64,000 nt of DNA from CAVORB01 sp963698495 (GTDB lineage: Bacteria; Pseudomonadota; Gammaproteobacteria; Chromatiales; Chromatiaceae): assembly GCA_963698495.1 (NCBI GenBank), contig CAVORB010000018.1, forward strand, positions 37,623 to 101,622. Direction: 5' to 3'. Below the pieces are notes generated by a model. It was given only the letters and a program-made list of their open reading frames with translations. It did not search any database and was not told where the DNA came from. Positions 9,131 to 20,349 of this stretch are shown here, piece by piece. Numbering within the stretch: position 1 is the first letter of the stretch; each line of letters starts with the position of its first letter. The translations under genes and the position numbers were made by a program.

Positions 9131-9427
9131 ATGATCGCCCGACGCTTGATTCCCAGGGCCTCGTTACTTGCCGCCTTTGCGCTCATATGCGCGCAGGTCC
9201 TGTGGGCGAGCCACGAAATCGAGCACCTCGGCAACGTCGACGAGGGCACGTGCGAAGTATGTCTGACGGGACATGCGATTGGGTCGCCACTTGCCTCCTC
9301 ACCCTCAACGCCAGTTTTCCCTCCCACACCGGCTGGCGTAGAGCAGACGCCTGGTTATATACCCAGCGCGAAAAGCTGCTACCGCGCCCATCGCGCCCGC
9401 GCACCTCCGGCTCCGGTTCGGTCCTGA
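9131..9427 (+). CDS. Small exported Cys/His protein at head of zinc-uptake cluster
   Basis: This 98-residue ORF starts with a signal-anchor (ASLLAAFALICAQVLWA). It then has SHEIEHLGNVDEGTCEVCLTGHA, where His, Glu, Asp and a CEVC pair could bind a metal. The C-terminal half is Pro-rich. The pattern recalls DUF2946-like small proteins found upstream of metal-transport genes, but the match is loose. It lies 78 bases before the porin gene of the zinc operon and reads the same way, so it probably belongs to that operon. A role in periplasmic zinc handling is inference. Confidence 0.55.
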   Translation: MIARRLIPRASLLAAFALICAQVLWASHEIEHLGNVDEGTCEVCLTGHAIGSPLASSPSTPVFPPTPAGVEQTPGYIPSAKSCYRAHRARAPPAPVRS

Positions 9428-9505
9428 GCCGAATCCCCTGACTTGACCGTACTGCCGGGGCAGCGCCTCGGTGTACGTGTTTGTCCCAGCGTCCGGAGAG
9501 AAAAG

Positions 9506-11125
9506 ATGCGCAAGTTCCCTTTGCGAGGTGCGCTCGTCGGCGCCTTGCTGACCCCCGTGACAGCCACCGCCGCCAGCGATGCGGAGATCGCAGAGCTCAA
9601 GTCCATGCTCAATGCGATGAAGGCCGAGTACGAGCAGCGAATTGAGGCCCTGGAGAAGCGCCTCGCCAAGGCCGAGGGTGAGGCCGCCCGTCAACGCGAG
9701 GAGGCCGCCGAGTCCAAACCCATGACCGCCTCGGTAGTCCATTCCGCACCAACCGCAAGCACTGCCAACGCGTCGGGCGGTTTCGGCGCGCTGACCTCTG
9801 GGACGGCGTTCAACCCCCAAATCTCCGTGATTCTGGACGGGAACTACTACCACGACGGCATTGGCGGGGAGGGCGCAACGCTGGTGGGAGAGGCCTTCAT
9901 GCCGGGGCGCTCGTTACATGTCCACGACGAGGACGCAGAACAGGATGGACACGGGCATGAACACGCGTCGACGCAGAACGGTTTCAACTTCCGCGAGGCC
10001 GAGATCGCCTTCTCCGCCACGGTCGATCCCTATTTCGATGCCTCGCTCTACCTCGCCATCGATGGAGACGGCAACGTCGATCTCGAAGAGGGTTGGTTCC
10101 AGACCCGAGGCCTCCCCTATGGCCTGAAGATCAAGGGCGGCAAGTTTCTCAGCGATTTCGGCTACATCAACAAACAGCACCCCCACCAGTGGGACTTCGT
10201 CGATCAGAATCTGCCCTATCTCAACCTGCTCGGCGACCACGGCCTGCAGGACACCGGCGTGCAGGTGACCTGGTTGCCGGATTTACCGGTCTACACGCTC
10301 CTCGGCCTCGAGGCACTCCAAGGCAACCAGGAGGTTTTCGGTACGACTCTGAGCGATGATCAACAAGACCTGCTCGGCCTGAGCGACACCAAGGACGGCC
10401 CGCGGCTTTGGACCGCGTTCGCGAAGATCGCACCGGATATCGGCGAGAACCATGCCCTGCAGCTCGGGCTCTCCTACGCGCACAACACCCAGCACCAGGA
10501 AGCTGGTGAAAATGAGCTCGAGCTCGACGGGGAAGCCGGGCACGAGGAAGGGATCGCGGATCATGAGGGAGACGACCACGATGATCACGCGGAGCACACG
10601 CATGCGCTGCTCCAGAACGGGCTCGAAGGCGACGCCGACCTGTGGGGTGTCGATGTCGTCTACAAGTACGACGCCGACGCGGCCTACGGAAAGGGCGATT
10701 TCAAGTTCCAGGCCGAGTATCTTCGCTCGATCAAGGACCTGAAAATCCGCAGCGCCAATCTCATTGACGAGGAGACCGGAGAGGTCCTTGACTCCGATTC
10801 GGCCTTGCTCGGATCGACGCGCAAATTCACTACAGACGGACTTTACGCCCAGGCGGTCTACGGCTTCGCGCCCAAGTGGACCGCGGGCCTGCGCTACGAT
10901 GTTCTCGGGCTGACCAACAAGGTCAGCGGCGGGGAGGGTGCTGATTTCGGTTCTTCGGACCGCTGGACCCTCGACTTTACCTGGAACCTCTCTGAGTTCT
11001 CGCGCCTGCGCGCTCAGTACGCCCGCAACGACATCCTCGTCCTCCCCGGGGAGCGCGAGCGCTTCGACGCCTTCTATCTGCAGTTCCTGATGAGCCTGGG
11101 CGCCCACGGTGCCCACCCCTTCTGA
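9506..11125 (+). CDS. His-rich outer-membrane protein of the zinc-uptake operon
   Basis: From ATG 9506 (GGAGAG upstream) this encodes 539 residues. A signal peptide ends near ATAA. Residues ~30-75 form a coiled coil with repeated EAL/EKR heptads. The remainder looks like a beta-barrel with many short aromatic strands. Two His/Asp/Glu-rich stretches occur, one around HVHDEDAEQDGHGHEH and one around HEGDDHDDHAEHTH; both are likely zinc-binding loops. Proteins of this kind sit next to znu genes in gammaproteobacteria and are taken to pass zinc across the outer membrane. There is no TonB box or plug that I can recognise, so a porin mechanism is more likely than a TonB-dependent one. Confidence 0.8.
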   Translation: MRKFPLRGALVGALLTPVTATAASDAEIAELKSMLNAMKAEYEQRIEALEKRLAKAEGEAARQREEAAESKPMTASVVHSAPTASTANASGGFGALTSGTAFNPQISVILDGNYYHDGIGGEGATLVGEAFMPGRSLHVHDEDAEQDGHGHEHASTQNGFNFREAEIAFSATVDPYFDASLYLAIDGDGNVDLEEGWFQTRGLPYGLKIKGGKFLSDFGYINKQHPHQWDFVDQNLPYLNLLGDHGLQDTGVQVTWLPDLPVYTLLGLEALQGNQEVFGTTLSDDQQDLLGLSDTKDGPRLWTAFAKIAPDIGENHALQLGLSYAHNTQHQEAGENELELDGEAGHEEGIADHEGDDHDDHAEHTHALLQNGLEGDADLWGVDVVYKYDADAAYGKGDFKFQAEYLRSIKDLKIRSANLIDEETGEVLDSDSALLGSTRKFTTDGLYAQAVYGFAPKWTAGLRYDVLGLTNKVSGGEGADFGSSDRWTLDFTWNLSEFSRLRAQYARNDILVLPGERERFDAFYLQFLMSLGAHGAHPF

Positions 11126-11144
11126 GCTCAATGGAGAATCCCGT

Positions 11145-12035
11145 ATGTTCCAACGCATTTTGCTCGCTCTCCTTTACTCCCTCGTCCTGGCTTCGACGCA
11201 GGCGGCTGCGCTCGATGTGGTCGCCACCAGCTCCAGCATGGGCGCGCTGGTGCGGGAAGTGGCCGGACCCCGGGCGAGGCTTACCGTGTTGGCTGGTCCG
11301 ACGCGCGATCTGCATGCGTTGCAGGCCAAGCCGACTATGATGCGCGCTCTGCGCGGGGCCGATCTGGTGGTTGCCGTCGGTGCCGAGCTGGAGGTCGGCT
11401 GGCTGCCGGTGGCGATCCGCGGCGCGGCCAACCCGAAGATCCTGCCCGGCACCAACGGCTACTTCGAGGCCGCGGCGCAGGTGCCACTCCTCGACATGGG
11501 AGGGGCCGCCAATCGTGCCCTGGGCGATGTCCATCCGATGGGCAATCCGCACGTCAACATGGATCCGGTGCGCATGGCCACGGTCGCGCGAGCCCTGGCG
11601 GAACGGCTCGCGCTCATCGATTCCGCTGGGGCGGGCGAGTACCGCCGGAGAGCCGGGTCTTTCGCGGATGAGGTCGACCGGCGGATGAAGAGCTGGAGCG
11701 CCGAGACCCGAGGCGCGCCCGGCGTCGTCCTCTACCACCGCGATGCCATCTACCTGCTCGATCGCTTCGGCGTACCTCTGCTGGGCACGATCGAACCGAT
11801 TCCAGGCGTTCCGCCTACCGGCAGGCAGATCAGCACCCTGACCGCCGAGCTGAAGGGGCGCCGGGGCATCGTGATTCACACCCCCTACCAGTCGCCCAAG
11901 GCACCCGATTCTTTGGCCAGCAGCCTTGGATGGCGGGTTGTCGAGCTCACCATGGAACCGCCCGAGGGATCGGACGGCGACGGTTACCTGGCCCATATCG
12001 GTCGTTGGGTCGGTGTCATCGCGAGCGCCAAGTGA
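11145..12035 (+). CDS. znuA: Zinc ABC transporter substrate-binding protein
   Basis: ATG 11145 follows a GGAGA site and gives 296 residues. It has a signal peptide ending TQAAA. The protein follows the TroA/ZnuA cluster A-I fold: the strand-and-helix start VVATSSSMGALVREVAG, the metal histidine in RDLHALQAKP, a second in GNPHVNMDP, a third in VLYHRDAIYLL, and the acidic ligand region in VIHTPYQSPKA. It lacks the long His-rich loop seen in E. coli ZnuA; that function may have moved to the His-rich outer-membrane partner. It delivers zinc (or manganese) to the permease encoded downstream. Its stop overlaps the GTG start of the ATPase gene. Confidence 0.88.
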   Translation: MFQRILLALLYSLVLASTQAAALDVVATSSSMGALVREVAGPRARLTVLAGPTRDLHALQAKPTMMRALRGADLVVAVGAELEVGWLPVAIRGAANPKILPGTNGYFEAAAQVPLLDMGGAANRALGDVHPMGNPHVNMDPVRMATVARALAERLALIDSAGAGEYRRRAGSFADEVDRRMKSWSAETRGAPGVVLYHRDAIYLLDRFGVPLLGTIEPIPGVPPTGRQISTLTAELKGRRGIVIHTPYQSPKAPDSLASSLGWRVVELTMEPPEGSDGDGYLAHIGRWVGVIASAK

Positions 12036-12643
12036 CGGCCGGCGAGCAGCAATCCGCGCACCAACGACGGGAGCTACTTCGCGTCGAGGGGCTGGTAGCG
12101 GGTTACATCCGACCCGTCGTGGGCCCGCTCTCCTTCCGCGTCTCTTCAGGGGAGGTCGTTGGTCTCTGGGGAGCCAACGGCACTGGAAAGTCGACGGTCC
12201 TGAATGCAATCGGTCGCGGGGCGCGGGTCTTCGGCGGCTCCGTGGAACGGGCGCCCGGACTCACCCTTGCGTATCAAGAGCAACAACCGGTGCGGCTGCC
12301 GGTCATGCCGCTGACGGGCGGTGACATCGCGCGCGCCGCCGGCGCCGACCAGCGCCAGGCTCCTCCGGCACTGAAAGCGACTTTGAACCGGCGCATCGAC
12401 GCCTTGAGCGGCGGTCAGTACCAGCTGCTGTGCGTCTGGGCCGCGCTCGGTAGCGCCACGGATCTGGTGCTGCTCGACGAGCCCACCAACAACCTCGACC
12501 CGCGCACCGAGGCACTCTTGATCGAGATACTCGCCGCCGAGCGCGGTCATCGCGCCGTCCTGCTCGTCAGTCACGAACGGCGCTTCCTGGACGCCGCCTG
12601 CTCCCGGGTGTTGACCGTGGAGCCCTGGCAAGGGGATAGATGA
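12032..12643 (+). CDS. znuC: Zinc ABC transporter ATP-binding protein (short)
   Basis: The GTG at 12032 overlaps the binding-protein stop (GTGA), so the genes are translationally coupled. The 203-residue ATPase has Walker A GANGTGKST, signature LSGGQYQLL, Walker B LVLLDEPTNNLD and a switch His in LLVSHERR. The Q-loop is in AYQEQQPVRLP. It is shorter than typical ZnuC (about 230-250 residues) and lacks the C-terminal extension. It energises the permease encoded next. The dedicated substrate is inferred from its neighbours. Confidence 0.85.
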   Translation: MTAGEQQSAHQRRELLRVEGLVAGYIRPVVGPLSFRVSSGEVVGLWGANGTGKSTVLNAIGRGARVFGGSVERAPGLTLAYQEQQPVRLPVMPLTGGDIARAAGADQRQAPPALKATLNRRIDALSGGQYQLLCVWAALGSATDLVLLDEPTNNLDPRTEALLIEILAAERGHRAVLLVSHERRFLDAACSRVLTVEPWQGDR

Positions 12644-13446
12644 TGGAGAGCTTCACCGAGGTCCTGTTGGACCCGCTGTTCCGCGTGCCCTTCTTGACCG
12701 GTCTGCTGCTGGCCGCCGTGCTGCCACTGCTGGGAACCCTGCTGATGTTGCGCGAGGAATGGCTCGCCGCCCTGGGACTCGCTCACCTGGCGGCGGCCGG
12801 TGCCTTGCTCGGGCTGGCCGCTGGGGTGCCCGCCGTGATAGGCGGCGCCGCCGGTGCCCTCGGGGGCGGTTTCGCCAAAACCCTGTTGCGCGCCCGTGGC
12901 AACGCCGCCTACGGTTTCATGGTCCTGATCGGCTGGGCGACCATGCTGCTCGTGGCGGCCAACACCGCCATCGGTGACTCGCTCGGGCAGGCAATGATCG
13001 ACGGGCAGCTATACTTCGCGGCGACGGTCGATCTGAGCGCCGCCCTGATTCTCGCAGTCCTGAGTATCGCCTTGCTGCCCTGGCTCAGCGGCAAGCTGTT
13101 GCGAGCTCGCTTCTTTCCGCGCTTCGAGCAGGCAAATGCATTGCCGGCTTGGCGATGGCATCTGAGCATCGATTTGCTGGCGGCGGCAGGCATGGCCGTC
13201 GGCACCGCGACACTCGGGCTGATGGGAGCCTTCGCCTTAGTTTTCGTGCCGGCTTGGCTCGCTTTCCGTTTGGCACCGAGTTGGCGCTGGACCTTGATGA
13301 CTTCGGCCGTGATCGGGATCGGCGGATACCTGATTGCGTTCCTCCTGGCACTCTCACTAGACCAGCCCTTTGGACCTGTACTCGTCGCCGTTCTGGTGGT
13401 GGTTGCGGCTGCAGCGACGATCATGCCTCGGCTGTTTCTGGCCTAG
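12640..13446 (+). CDS. znuB: Zinc ABC transporter permease (ABC-3 family)
   Basis: ATG 12640 overlaps the ATPase stop (ATGA). The 268-residue protein is almost entirely hydrophobic, with about eight transmembrane segments. It matches the ABC-3/ZnuB family: PFLTGLLLAAVLPLLGTLLMLREEW near the start and GTATLGLMGAFALVFVPAW near the C-terminus. It forms the zinc path through the inner membrane and closes the operon. A 9-bp hairpin follows 76 bases downstream. Confidence 0.85.
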   Translation: MMESFTEVLLDPLFRVPFLTGLLLAAVLPLLGTLLMLREEWLAALGLAHLAAAGALLGLAAGVPAVIGGAAGALGGGFAKTLLRARGNAAYGFMVLIGWATMLLVAANTAIGDSLGQAMIDGQLYFAATVDLSAALILAVLSIALLPWLSGKLLRARFFPRFEQANALPAWRWHLSIDLLAAAGMAVGTATLGLMGAFALVFVPAWLAFRLAPSWRWTLMTSAVIGIGGYLIAFLLALSLDQPFGPVLVAVLVVVAAAATIMPRLFLA

Positions 13447-13748
13447 CACGAGTCCATCGACGCGGTGCTCTACCAGAGTGCCGTCCGAAGCGCGGCTGAC
13501 CGCGAACGACGCGTCCCCCGCAACCTGTCCCCACCATAGGGACAGGTAGACTCGCGTTCCGATCTCGGACCGCGTTACAACGACGGAGCATCGACTACAA
13601 CCGAAGCACTGCAGAGGGTGGCCAGCGACGAGTGGCGGATCAGTTTGCCCCGTTAGCTACGGGCAATCAGTCTGCCGACGCTTTGTGGGTCCTCGTCGGA
13701 TCGGAAGTGCGCCACCGGCAAGCAACCTCCAGTCTCCGGAGGAGGCCG
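13447..13748. other. Gene-less interval with a perfect hairpin
   Basis: This 302-base stretch lies between the zinc permease and a small minus-strand gene. It holds one perfect 9-bp hairpin (13523-13547). I see no ORF with recognisable motifs. Confidence 0.5.
13523..13547. terminator. Possible bidirectional terminator hairpin between znuB and the minus-strand small gene
   Basis: ACCTGTCCC (13523-13531) pairs perfectly with GGGACAGGT (13539-13547) around a 7-base loop. It lies between two convergent genes. There is no clear T-run on either side, so a terminator role is uncertain; it could be another structured element. Confidence 0.35.
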
Positions 13749-14054
13749 CTACAGATACTTGATGCGTCCGAGCAGATCGTCGATGCCTGTCACGACGTCC
13801 TGCAAACTGGCGCCATCGTCAGCCGTTCCGACGACCACCCCTTTCCCGGACACCGGTACCAAGGTGTCGATCTGGAATCTCCCGGGGGTGCCCCTGAGGA
13901 AACACTCCTCGTCGAAGTAGAGCCGGTCGCCGTCGGAGCCGACGGCATCGGATTCCAGTGTGTCAAATCCAATCAATGCCTTGAGGTCGTCCAGGCTGGC
14001 GACCTCGACCTCGTCGATGGATTGCGTGTCGGGCGTGATCAGGAAGGCTTTCAT
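13749..14054 (-). CDS. Small protein of unknown function, loosely DUF3846-like
   Basis: The likely start is ATG at 14054 (MKAFLITPD), giving 101 residues; an upstream start at 14072 adds six. The sequence is acidic and soluble. Features include LDDLKALIG, DRLYFDEECFLRG and TLVPVSGKGVVVGT. This arrangement, a small acidic domain with a late VxGxxVVVG strand, resembles DUF3846 proteins, but the match is weak. It has no operon partner. Function is unknown. Confidence 0.55.
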   Translation of the reverse strand: MKAFLITPDTQSIDEVEVASLDDLKALIGFDTLESDAVGSDGDRLYFDEECFLRGTPGRFQIDTLVPVSGKGVVVGTADDGASLQDVVTGIDDLLGRIKYL

Positions 14055-14598
14055 TTCGCGTTGCCTCGTCACGGGAAAGTTTGTCGGGAATCGGCTCTGT
14101 ACCGGTGGCTCAGAGATGGCTGTGGGTGAGCGCCAAACATCGGAATACTCGAAGGCTCACCCCATCATCATAGAGATACGCGGCCCGCCCGTCCCGGAAC
14201 TGGGCAAGGCTCAGACTGGAGTTGAGCACTGTCGGGGCGTTGACCGGACCCTCTTGCCAGTTGTGACCGATGGAGGTGCGCAGGCTGTCGGTGCCACCCA
14301 TGCTCAGATTGTGGCAGGAAATCAGCTGCAACCCCCATCTGGGGGTGGTGGCTGAGTGTTCATGTGGCCCGGCGTGACCCGCGATTGGCGGGCTCCGGCG
14401 GTGTCCTGAGATGCCCTCCAAACCGATAGTCGGAAGCACAAGCGTCTTGCCTGTTCGAAATGTAATAGGCTGTAACGATCGACCGGATGCGACTAAACGA
14501 TTGGACGCCCGGGCGCGCGGCCCCTAATTTCAAGCTGCGACTAGACAAGATCCGAGACACACGAGCTCCAACCGAATACACCATGATCGGAGGCGAAT
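14055..14598. other. Interval upstream of katG holding a peroxidase relic
   Basis: This 544-base stretch between the small minus-strand gene and katG has no intact gene. Minus-strand bases of about 14168-14345 encode a recognisable piece of a di-haem cytochrome c peroxidase. A perfect palindrome (ACCCCCA/TGGGGGT) lies at 14331-14346. The 100 bases before katG are relatively A+T-rich and probably hold its promoter, but no clear sigma-70 hexamers stand out. Confidence 0.5.
14168..14345 (-). pseudogene. Relic of a MauG/CcpA-type di-haem cytochrome c peroxidase
   Basis: On the minus strand one frame reads LISCHNLSMGGTDSLRT, then SIGHNWQEGPVNAPTVLNSS, then LSLAQFRDGRA. This is the first haem region of bacterial cytochrome c peroxidases (family pattern ISCNTCHNLS..GTD, SIGH.WQ.GP.NAPTVLN, AQFWDGRA). 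The haem-binding CXXCH has been shortened to CH, with codons lost between the cysteines. About 60 residues survive out of ~320, with unrelated sequence on both sides. It is therefore a decayed fragment. Its position beside katG suggests a former peroxide-defence pair. Confidence 0.8.
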
Positions 14599-16773
<2,175 letters not shown>

Positions 16774-16826
16774 GTCGCTGCACACTTTCTCACCCGGTTA
16801 CTGATCGCGGCGGGAAAGCGGCAAAA

Positions 16827-16873
16827 CCACCGGAAGCCCCGGATTTCTCGGGGCTTCCGGTGGAATCGTTTTT
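16827..16873 (+). terminator. Rho-independent terminator of katG
   Basis: A perfect 15-bp stem (16827-16841 with 16849-16863) and 7-base loop is followed by a T-run at 16869-16873. It lies 54 bases after the katG stop. Confidence 0.9.
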
Positions 16874-17182
16874 ACATCCGCTCAACTGACCAATTGATTT
16901 GGCTGGACGTACGGCTTTTCATCCACGTCTTGTTACTGAGATCTGTCAGAACCCTTCGCTGTTTGGATTTAGAGATATCGCGCTGAAACCTGCGCAAGGC
17001 GGCCGTTGGCCCAGTTGCGCGGGCTGGACGGCTTTCGCCGGGGATTTTGGACCGACCCGCCGCTGGCTGCCTCAGTGCGGCTGTCTACTTTCCGCTCCGG
17101 GGGGCTTGGGCGGGTGGGGCGGGGGACACTTCCTCCGCAGTCCGCAAGCCGCGCCTGAGGGCACAGTTTCGCCGGCGGTCCC
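16874..17182. other. Gene-less interval between katG terminator and TRAP genes
   Basis: About 300 bases with no convincing coding frame on either strand. The half nearest the TRAP genes is very G-rich on the plus strand (around 17095-17130). I see no terminator for the minus-strand TRAP operon that ends at 17183. Confidence 0.5.
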
Positions 17183-18465
17183 TCACATCATCCCCAGCTG
17201 CCGCGGCAACCAGAGGGACAGGGCGGGCCAGTAGGTGAGCACCATGAGGAAGGCGAGCATGGTCAGCAGCCAGGGGAAGCAGCGATGGTGAGTCTCGGTC
17301 ATCCCCATGCGTGAGATGCCGCTCGCCACGTAGAGGTTGAGGCCGACCGGCGGCGTGATCATGCCGATCTCCATGTTCACCGTGATCATGACGCCGAAGT
17401 GGATGGGGTCGATGCCGAGCGCCATCGCCACCGGGAACAGGATCGGGCGGTGATCAGGATGATCGAGGAGGGCTCCATGATGTTCCCGGCGAGCAGCAGC
17501 AGGATGTTCACCACCGCCAGGAAGCCGATGGGGCCGAGCCCGGTCTCCACCAGCCATCCCGCCAGCGCCTGCGGGATGTTCTCGTGGGTGAGCAGGAAGG
17601 AGAACAGCACCGCGTTGGTGATGATGTAGAGCAGCATCGCCGACATGTTCGCCGAGTCGATCAGCACCTTCGGCACCCGGGCGAGCGGCATGTCGTGGTA
17701 GACGAAGACCGCGACGATGAAGGCGTAGACCGCGCTCATGGCGGCGGCCTCGGTGGGGGTGAAGATGCCGGAGTAGATGCCGCCCATGACCACGACGATC
17801 AGGAACAGGCCCCACATGGACTCGCGGAAGGCCTTCAGCCGCTGGCGCCAGTTCGCCTTCGGCATGCGCGGGTAGTTGCCCTGCCGGGCGCGCCACCAGG
17901 TGGTGATGCCGAGCATGGTGCCGAGCACGATGCCCGGAATGATCCCGGCGATGAAGAGCGCGCCCACCGAGCTGTTGGTCGACACCGCATACATCACCAT
18001 GACGATGGACGGCGGGATCAGGATGCCCAGGCCGCCGGCGGAGGCGACGACGCCGGTGCCGAACCGCACCGGGAAGCCCTGCTTGACCATCGCCGGCAGC
18101 AGGATCGACCCGATGGCCACCACGGTGGCAGGCGAGGAGCCCGAGACCGCGGCGAAGAGGGCACAGGCGACCACCGCGGCAAGCCCCAGCCCGCCGTGCC
18201 AGTGCCCCACCATGCTGGTGGCGAAGGCGATCATGCGCCTGGCGACGCCGCCGTGGGTGAGGAAGTTGCCGGCCAGTATGAAGAAGGGGATCGCCATGAT
18301 CTCGAACTTCTCGATGCCGGTGAAGAGCTTGAGCGCCACCGACTCGATGGGCACCTCGGTCATGGTGAACAGGAAGGTCAGCACGGTGAGACCGAGTGCG
18401 ATGGAGACCGGCATGCCGGTCAGCATGAGCACGACCAGGAGTCCGAAGATGATGGCGGCGCTCAT
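17183..18465 (-). CDS. dctM: TRAP transporter large permease DctM, with one frameshift
   Basis: This gene encodes the large membrane subunit of a TRAP transporter, which uses the sodium or proton gradient to import organic acids. From ATG 18465 the protein shows many transmembrane helices, GIEKFEIMAIPFFILAGNF and AAVSGSSPATVVAIGSILLP, typical of DctM. After NIMEPSSIILIT the frame is lost near 17445-17447. The next frame supplies PILFPVAMALGIDPIHFGV and TPPVGLNLYVASGI. Adding one base to a GGG run (plus strand) restores ~427 residues. The stop of the dctQ gene overlaps this start. The break may be an assembly error. Confidence 0.85.
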
Positions 18466-19110
18466 CGGTGCTTCTCCCCATCAGGGCCGGATTGCCGTTC
18501 CCGTTCCTGGCTTTCCTGCTCGGACCGGCCGCCATGCAGGTGCTCGCGCTCCTCAGTGAGCTCCACCGCCTCACCGATCAGCACCTTCTCGGGCTTGCCG
18601 GTCGCCTGGGCCAGCTCGATCTCTTCGTCCAGACCCTCGACGTGGGCATGCTCGTGCGCGGGCAGCTCGCCGGTTTGCCAGAATGACCAGGTCACCTGCA
18701 GGAACCGGAAGCACATCAGGTAGGAGCCCAGCGGGATCGCCAGGTAGACGATCCACACTGGAATCTCCAGATCGGGCGAGATGGTGTCGGTGTGGGCGAT
18801 GTGCCACACGAACTGCAGGCCGAAGCTGCCGACGACCCCGGTGAAGAAGGCGCCGGCGAGGAGGCCGAAAAGGACTACCTTAGAACGGATGTTCTGCGCG
18901 CAGAGCGGTTGATCAGCACGTCCACGCCCGACGTGGATGCCGGTACGAACGCCGTAGGCCGCGCCGAACTTGGCCATCCATACGAACAGGTAGATGCAGA
19001 GCTCCTGCTGAGCGAAGGCGAACAGGTTAGGGCGTGTCGCCGATGTCGAGGCTGTATCTGTGCCGAGAAGCTCGCAGGATCAAGGAAGCCGATGAGGAGG
19101 CGATCGCCAT
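18462..19110 (-). pseudogene. dctQ: TRAP transporter small permease DctQ, damaged at its N-terminal half
   Basis: The C-terminal two thirds are clear DctQ: CIYLFVWMAKFGAAYGVRTG, SKVVLFGLLAGAFFTGVVG and IPVWIVYLAIPLGSYLMCFR. A His/Glu-rich tail follows. In 18915-18955 a garbled stretch (GRGRADQPL) becomes GVDVLINRL, the expected motif, if one base is removed and one added. Further upstream the frame stops at 19027-19029. A one-base shift there joins NLFAFAQQEL to a short segment (SLDIGDTP) that can start at ATG 19110. The usual first transmembrane helix is not visible. No DctP binding protein is adjacent. With three disturbances, real decay is more likely here than for other broken genes in the window. 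Confidence 0.7.
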
Positions 19111-19549
19111 GAAGCGCGGTCTACCTCCAGGGCGGTTGCGAGGACCTCAATCACTGCTCCCGCGCCGGGGAGACTAGAGCGCGGCTCTTCGCGCGTGACG
19201 CGGTACGGGGGCACGAACAGGTTGTCGAAGATCGAGTGCGAAAGAGCGACTGGGAAGTCCTGTTTCGCATCACGAGATCGAAGACACGCTTGATTTTGCT
19301 AGCGCCGTGGATCGGCGTGGCACGCGCCAGCGCGGTTGGGTCGGTCCGAGGAGGCCCACCTATGGCAATCCCGTGCCCGTGGTATCCATCCCACGAGCGT
19401 ACTTTAATGCTTGAATTATAAGGCCCTGAGCCCTATTATTGTGCAGTGCAACAAAGTGCGCCGCCCCGGAAGACTGTCGCGTTGACGACCCGGCTGTATC
19501 GGCGCCTCACGCAGCTGCGAAGTAGACCGCGGCGAGAGGTAATCGGGTC
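19111..19549. other. Gene-less interval, possibly gene debris
   Basis: This 439-base stretch lies between the damaged dctQ start and a plus-strand acetyltransferase. A missing dctP would be expected here on the minus strand, but no frame shows TRAP binding-protein motifs. An A+T-rich patch around 19400-19440 may hold the promoter of the acetyltransferase gene. Confidence 0.45.
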
Positions 19550-20311
19550 ATGATGGGCAAAGAAAGGTTCAGTGAATCAGCCGGGGGCCGGGTCTTGTCG
19601 CTTGGCAGCCTGCGCTATCGCATTCGGCCTCTGCGGGCGGAAGACCTGCCGTTGCTCGGGGAATGCTTCTCGCGGCTCTCGACGACCTCCAGGCGACATC
19701 GCTTTCTTGGCACCAAGCGTGCGCTGTCGGACATGGAGCTCGAGTACTTCAGCAACGCCGATCAGCGCGATCACATAGCCCTGACAGCGCTTGAGCTGGA
19801 CGAGGGCGGTGCCGAGCACGCGCTCCTCGGCGCCGCGCGTTGCTTCAGGCTGGCCCCTGGAGGCACCGATGCCGAGCTCTCGATCGCGGTCGCCGACACG
19901 GCGCAGGGGATCGGGCTGGGCGGTCAGTTGCTGGCGCGGTTGATCGAGACGGCGCGGCGGCAGGGCATCCACAGGTTCGTCTTCGAGGTGATGGAGTCCA
20001 ACACCGCCATGCGCGCCCTGGCGGCGCGCTTCGGCAGCAAGACACGCTCGCTCTTCGCCGGCGTAGTGAGCTACGAACTGCTGCTGTCGGAGGTTGCGCT
20101 CAGCGACGCCGAGCCGCAACGGCCGGTGGGGAAGGGAGCGAGCTTCGCCGAGTTGGAGCGGGCCTGGCTGAGCGCATCCGAGCAGCAGGTGCGGTTCGGC
20201 TCCCTGGTGGCGGAGATCACGGTCGACTGGATGCGGTTTCTGGATCCCGCATCCAGGTTCCATTCAGCCCTGCAGCAATCGGGGCGGGAATCGACGCCGA
20301 CGACGGACTGA
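19550..20311 (+). CDS. GNAT family N-acetyltransferase
   Basis: The 253-residue protein carries one GNAT domain (residues ~20-175). The acetyl-CoA binding motif A is AELSIAVADTAQGIGLGGQL followed by LLARLIETARRQGI, and the motif B region is HRFVFEVMESNTAMRALAARFG. The N-terminal LRYRIRPLRAEDLPLL is the usual first strand and helix. The last ~70 residues form an extra helical tail of unknown role. The acceptor cannot be predicted. The gene stands alone and converges with the DUF971-MoaD gene. Confidence 0.8.
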   Translation: MMGKERFSESAGGRVLSLGSLRYRIRPLRAEDLPLLGECFSRLSTTSRRHRFLGTKRALSDMELEYFSNADQRDHIALTALELDEGGAEHALLGAARCFRLAPGGTDAELSIAVADTAQGIGLGGQLLARLIETARRQGIHRFVFEVMESNTAMRALAARFGSKTRSLFAGVVSYELLLSEVALSDAEPQRPVGKGASFAELERAWLSASEQQVRFGSLVAEITVDWMRFLDPASRFHSALQQSGRESTPTTD

Positions 20312-20349
20312 AGCAGCCGTATCGCGGCGCGTGGCGGGAACGACCAGGC

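Noticed and set aside
17584..18723. Asp/Glu/Gly/His-rich plus-strand ORF over the TRAP genes
   Set aside because: Composition is the reverse-strand image of transmembrane helices; no start context and no domain.
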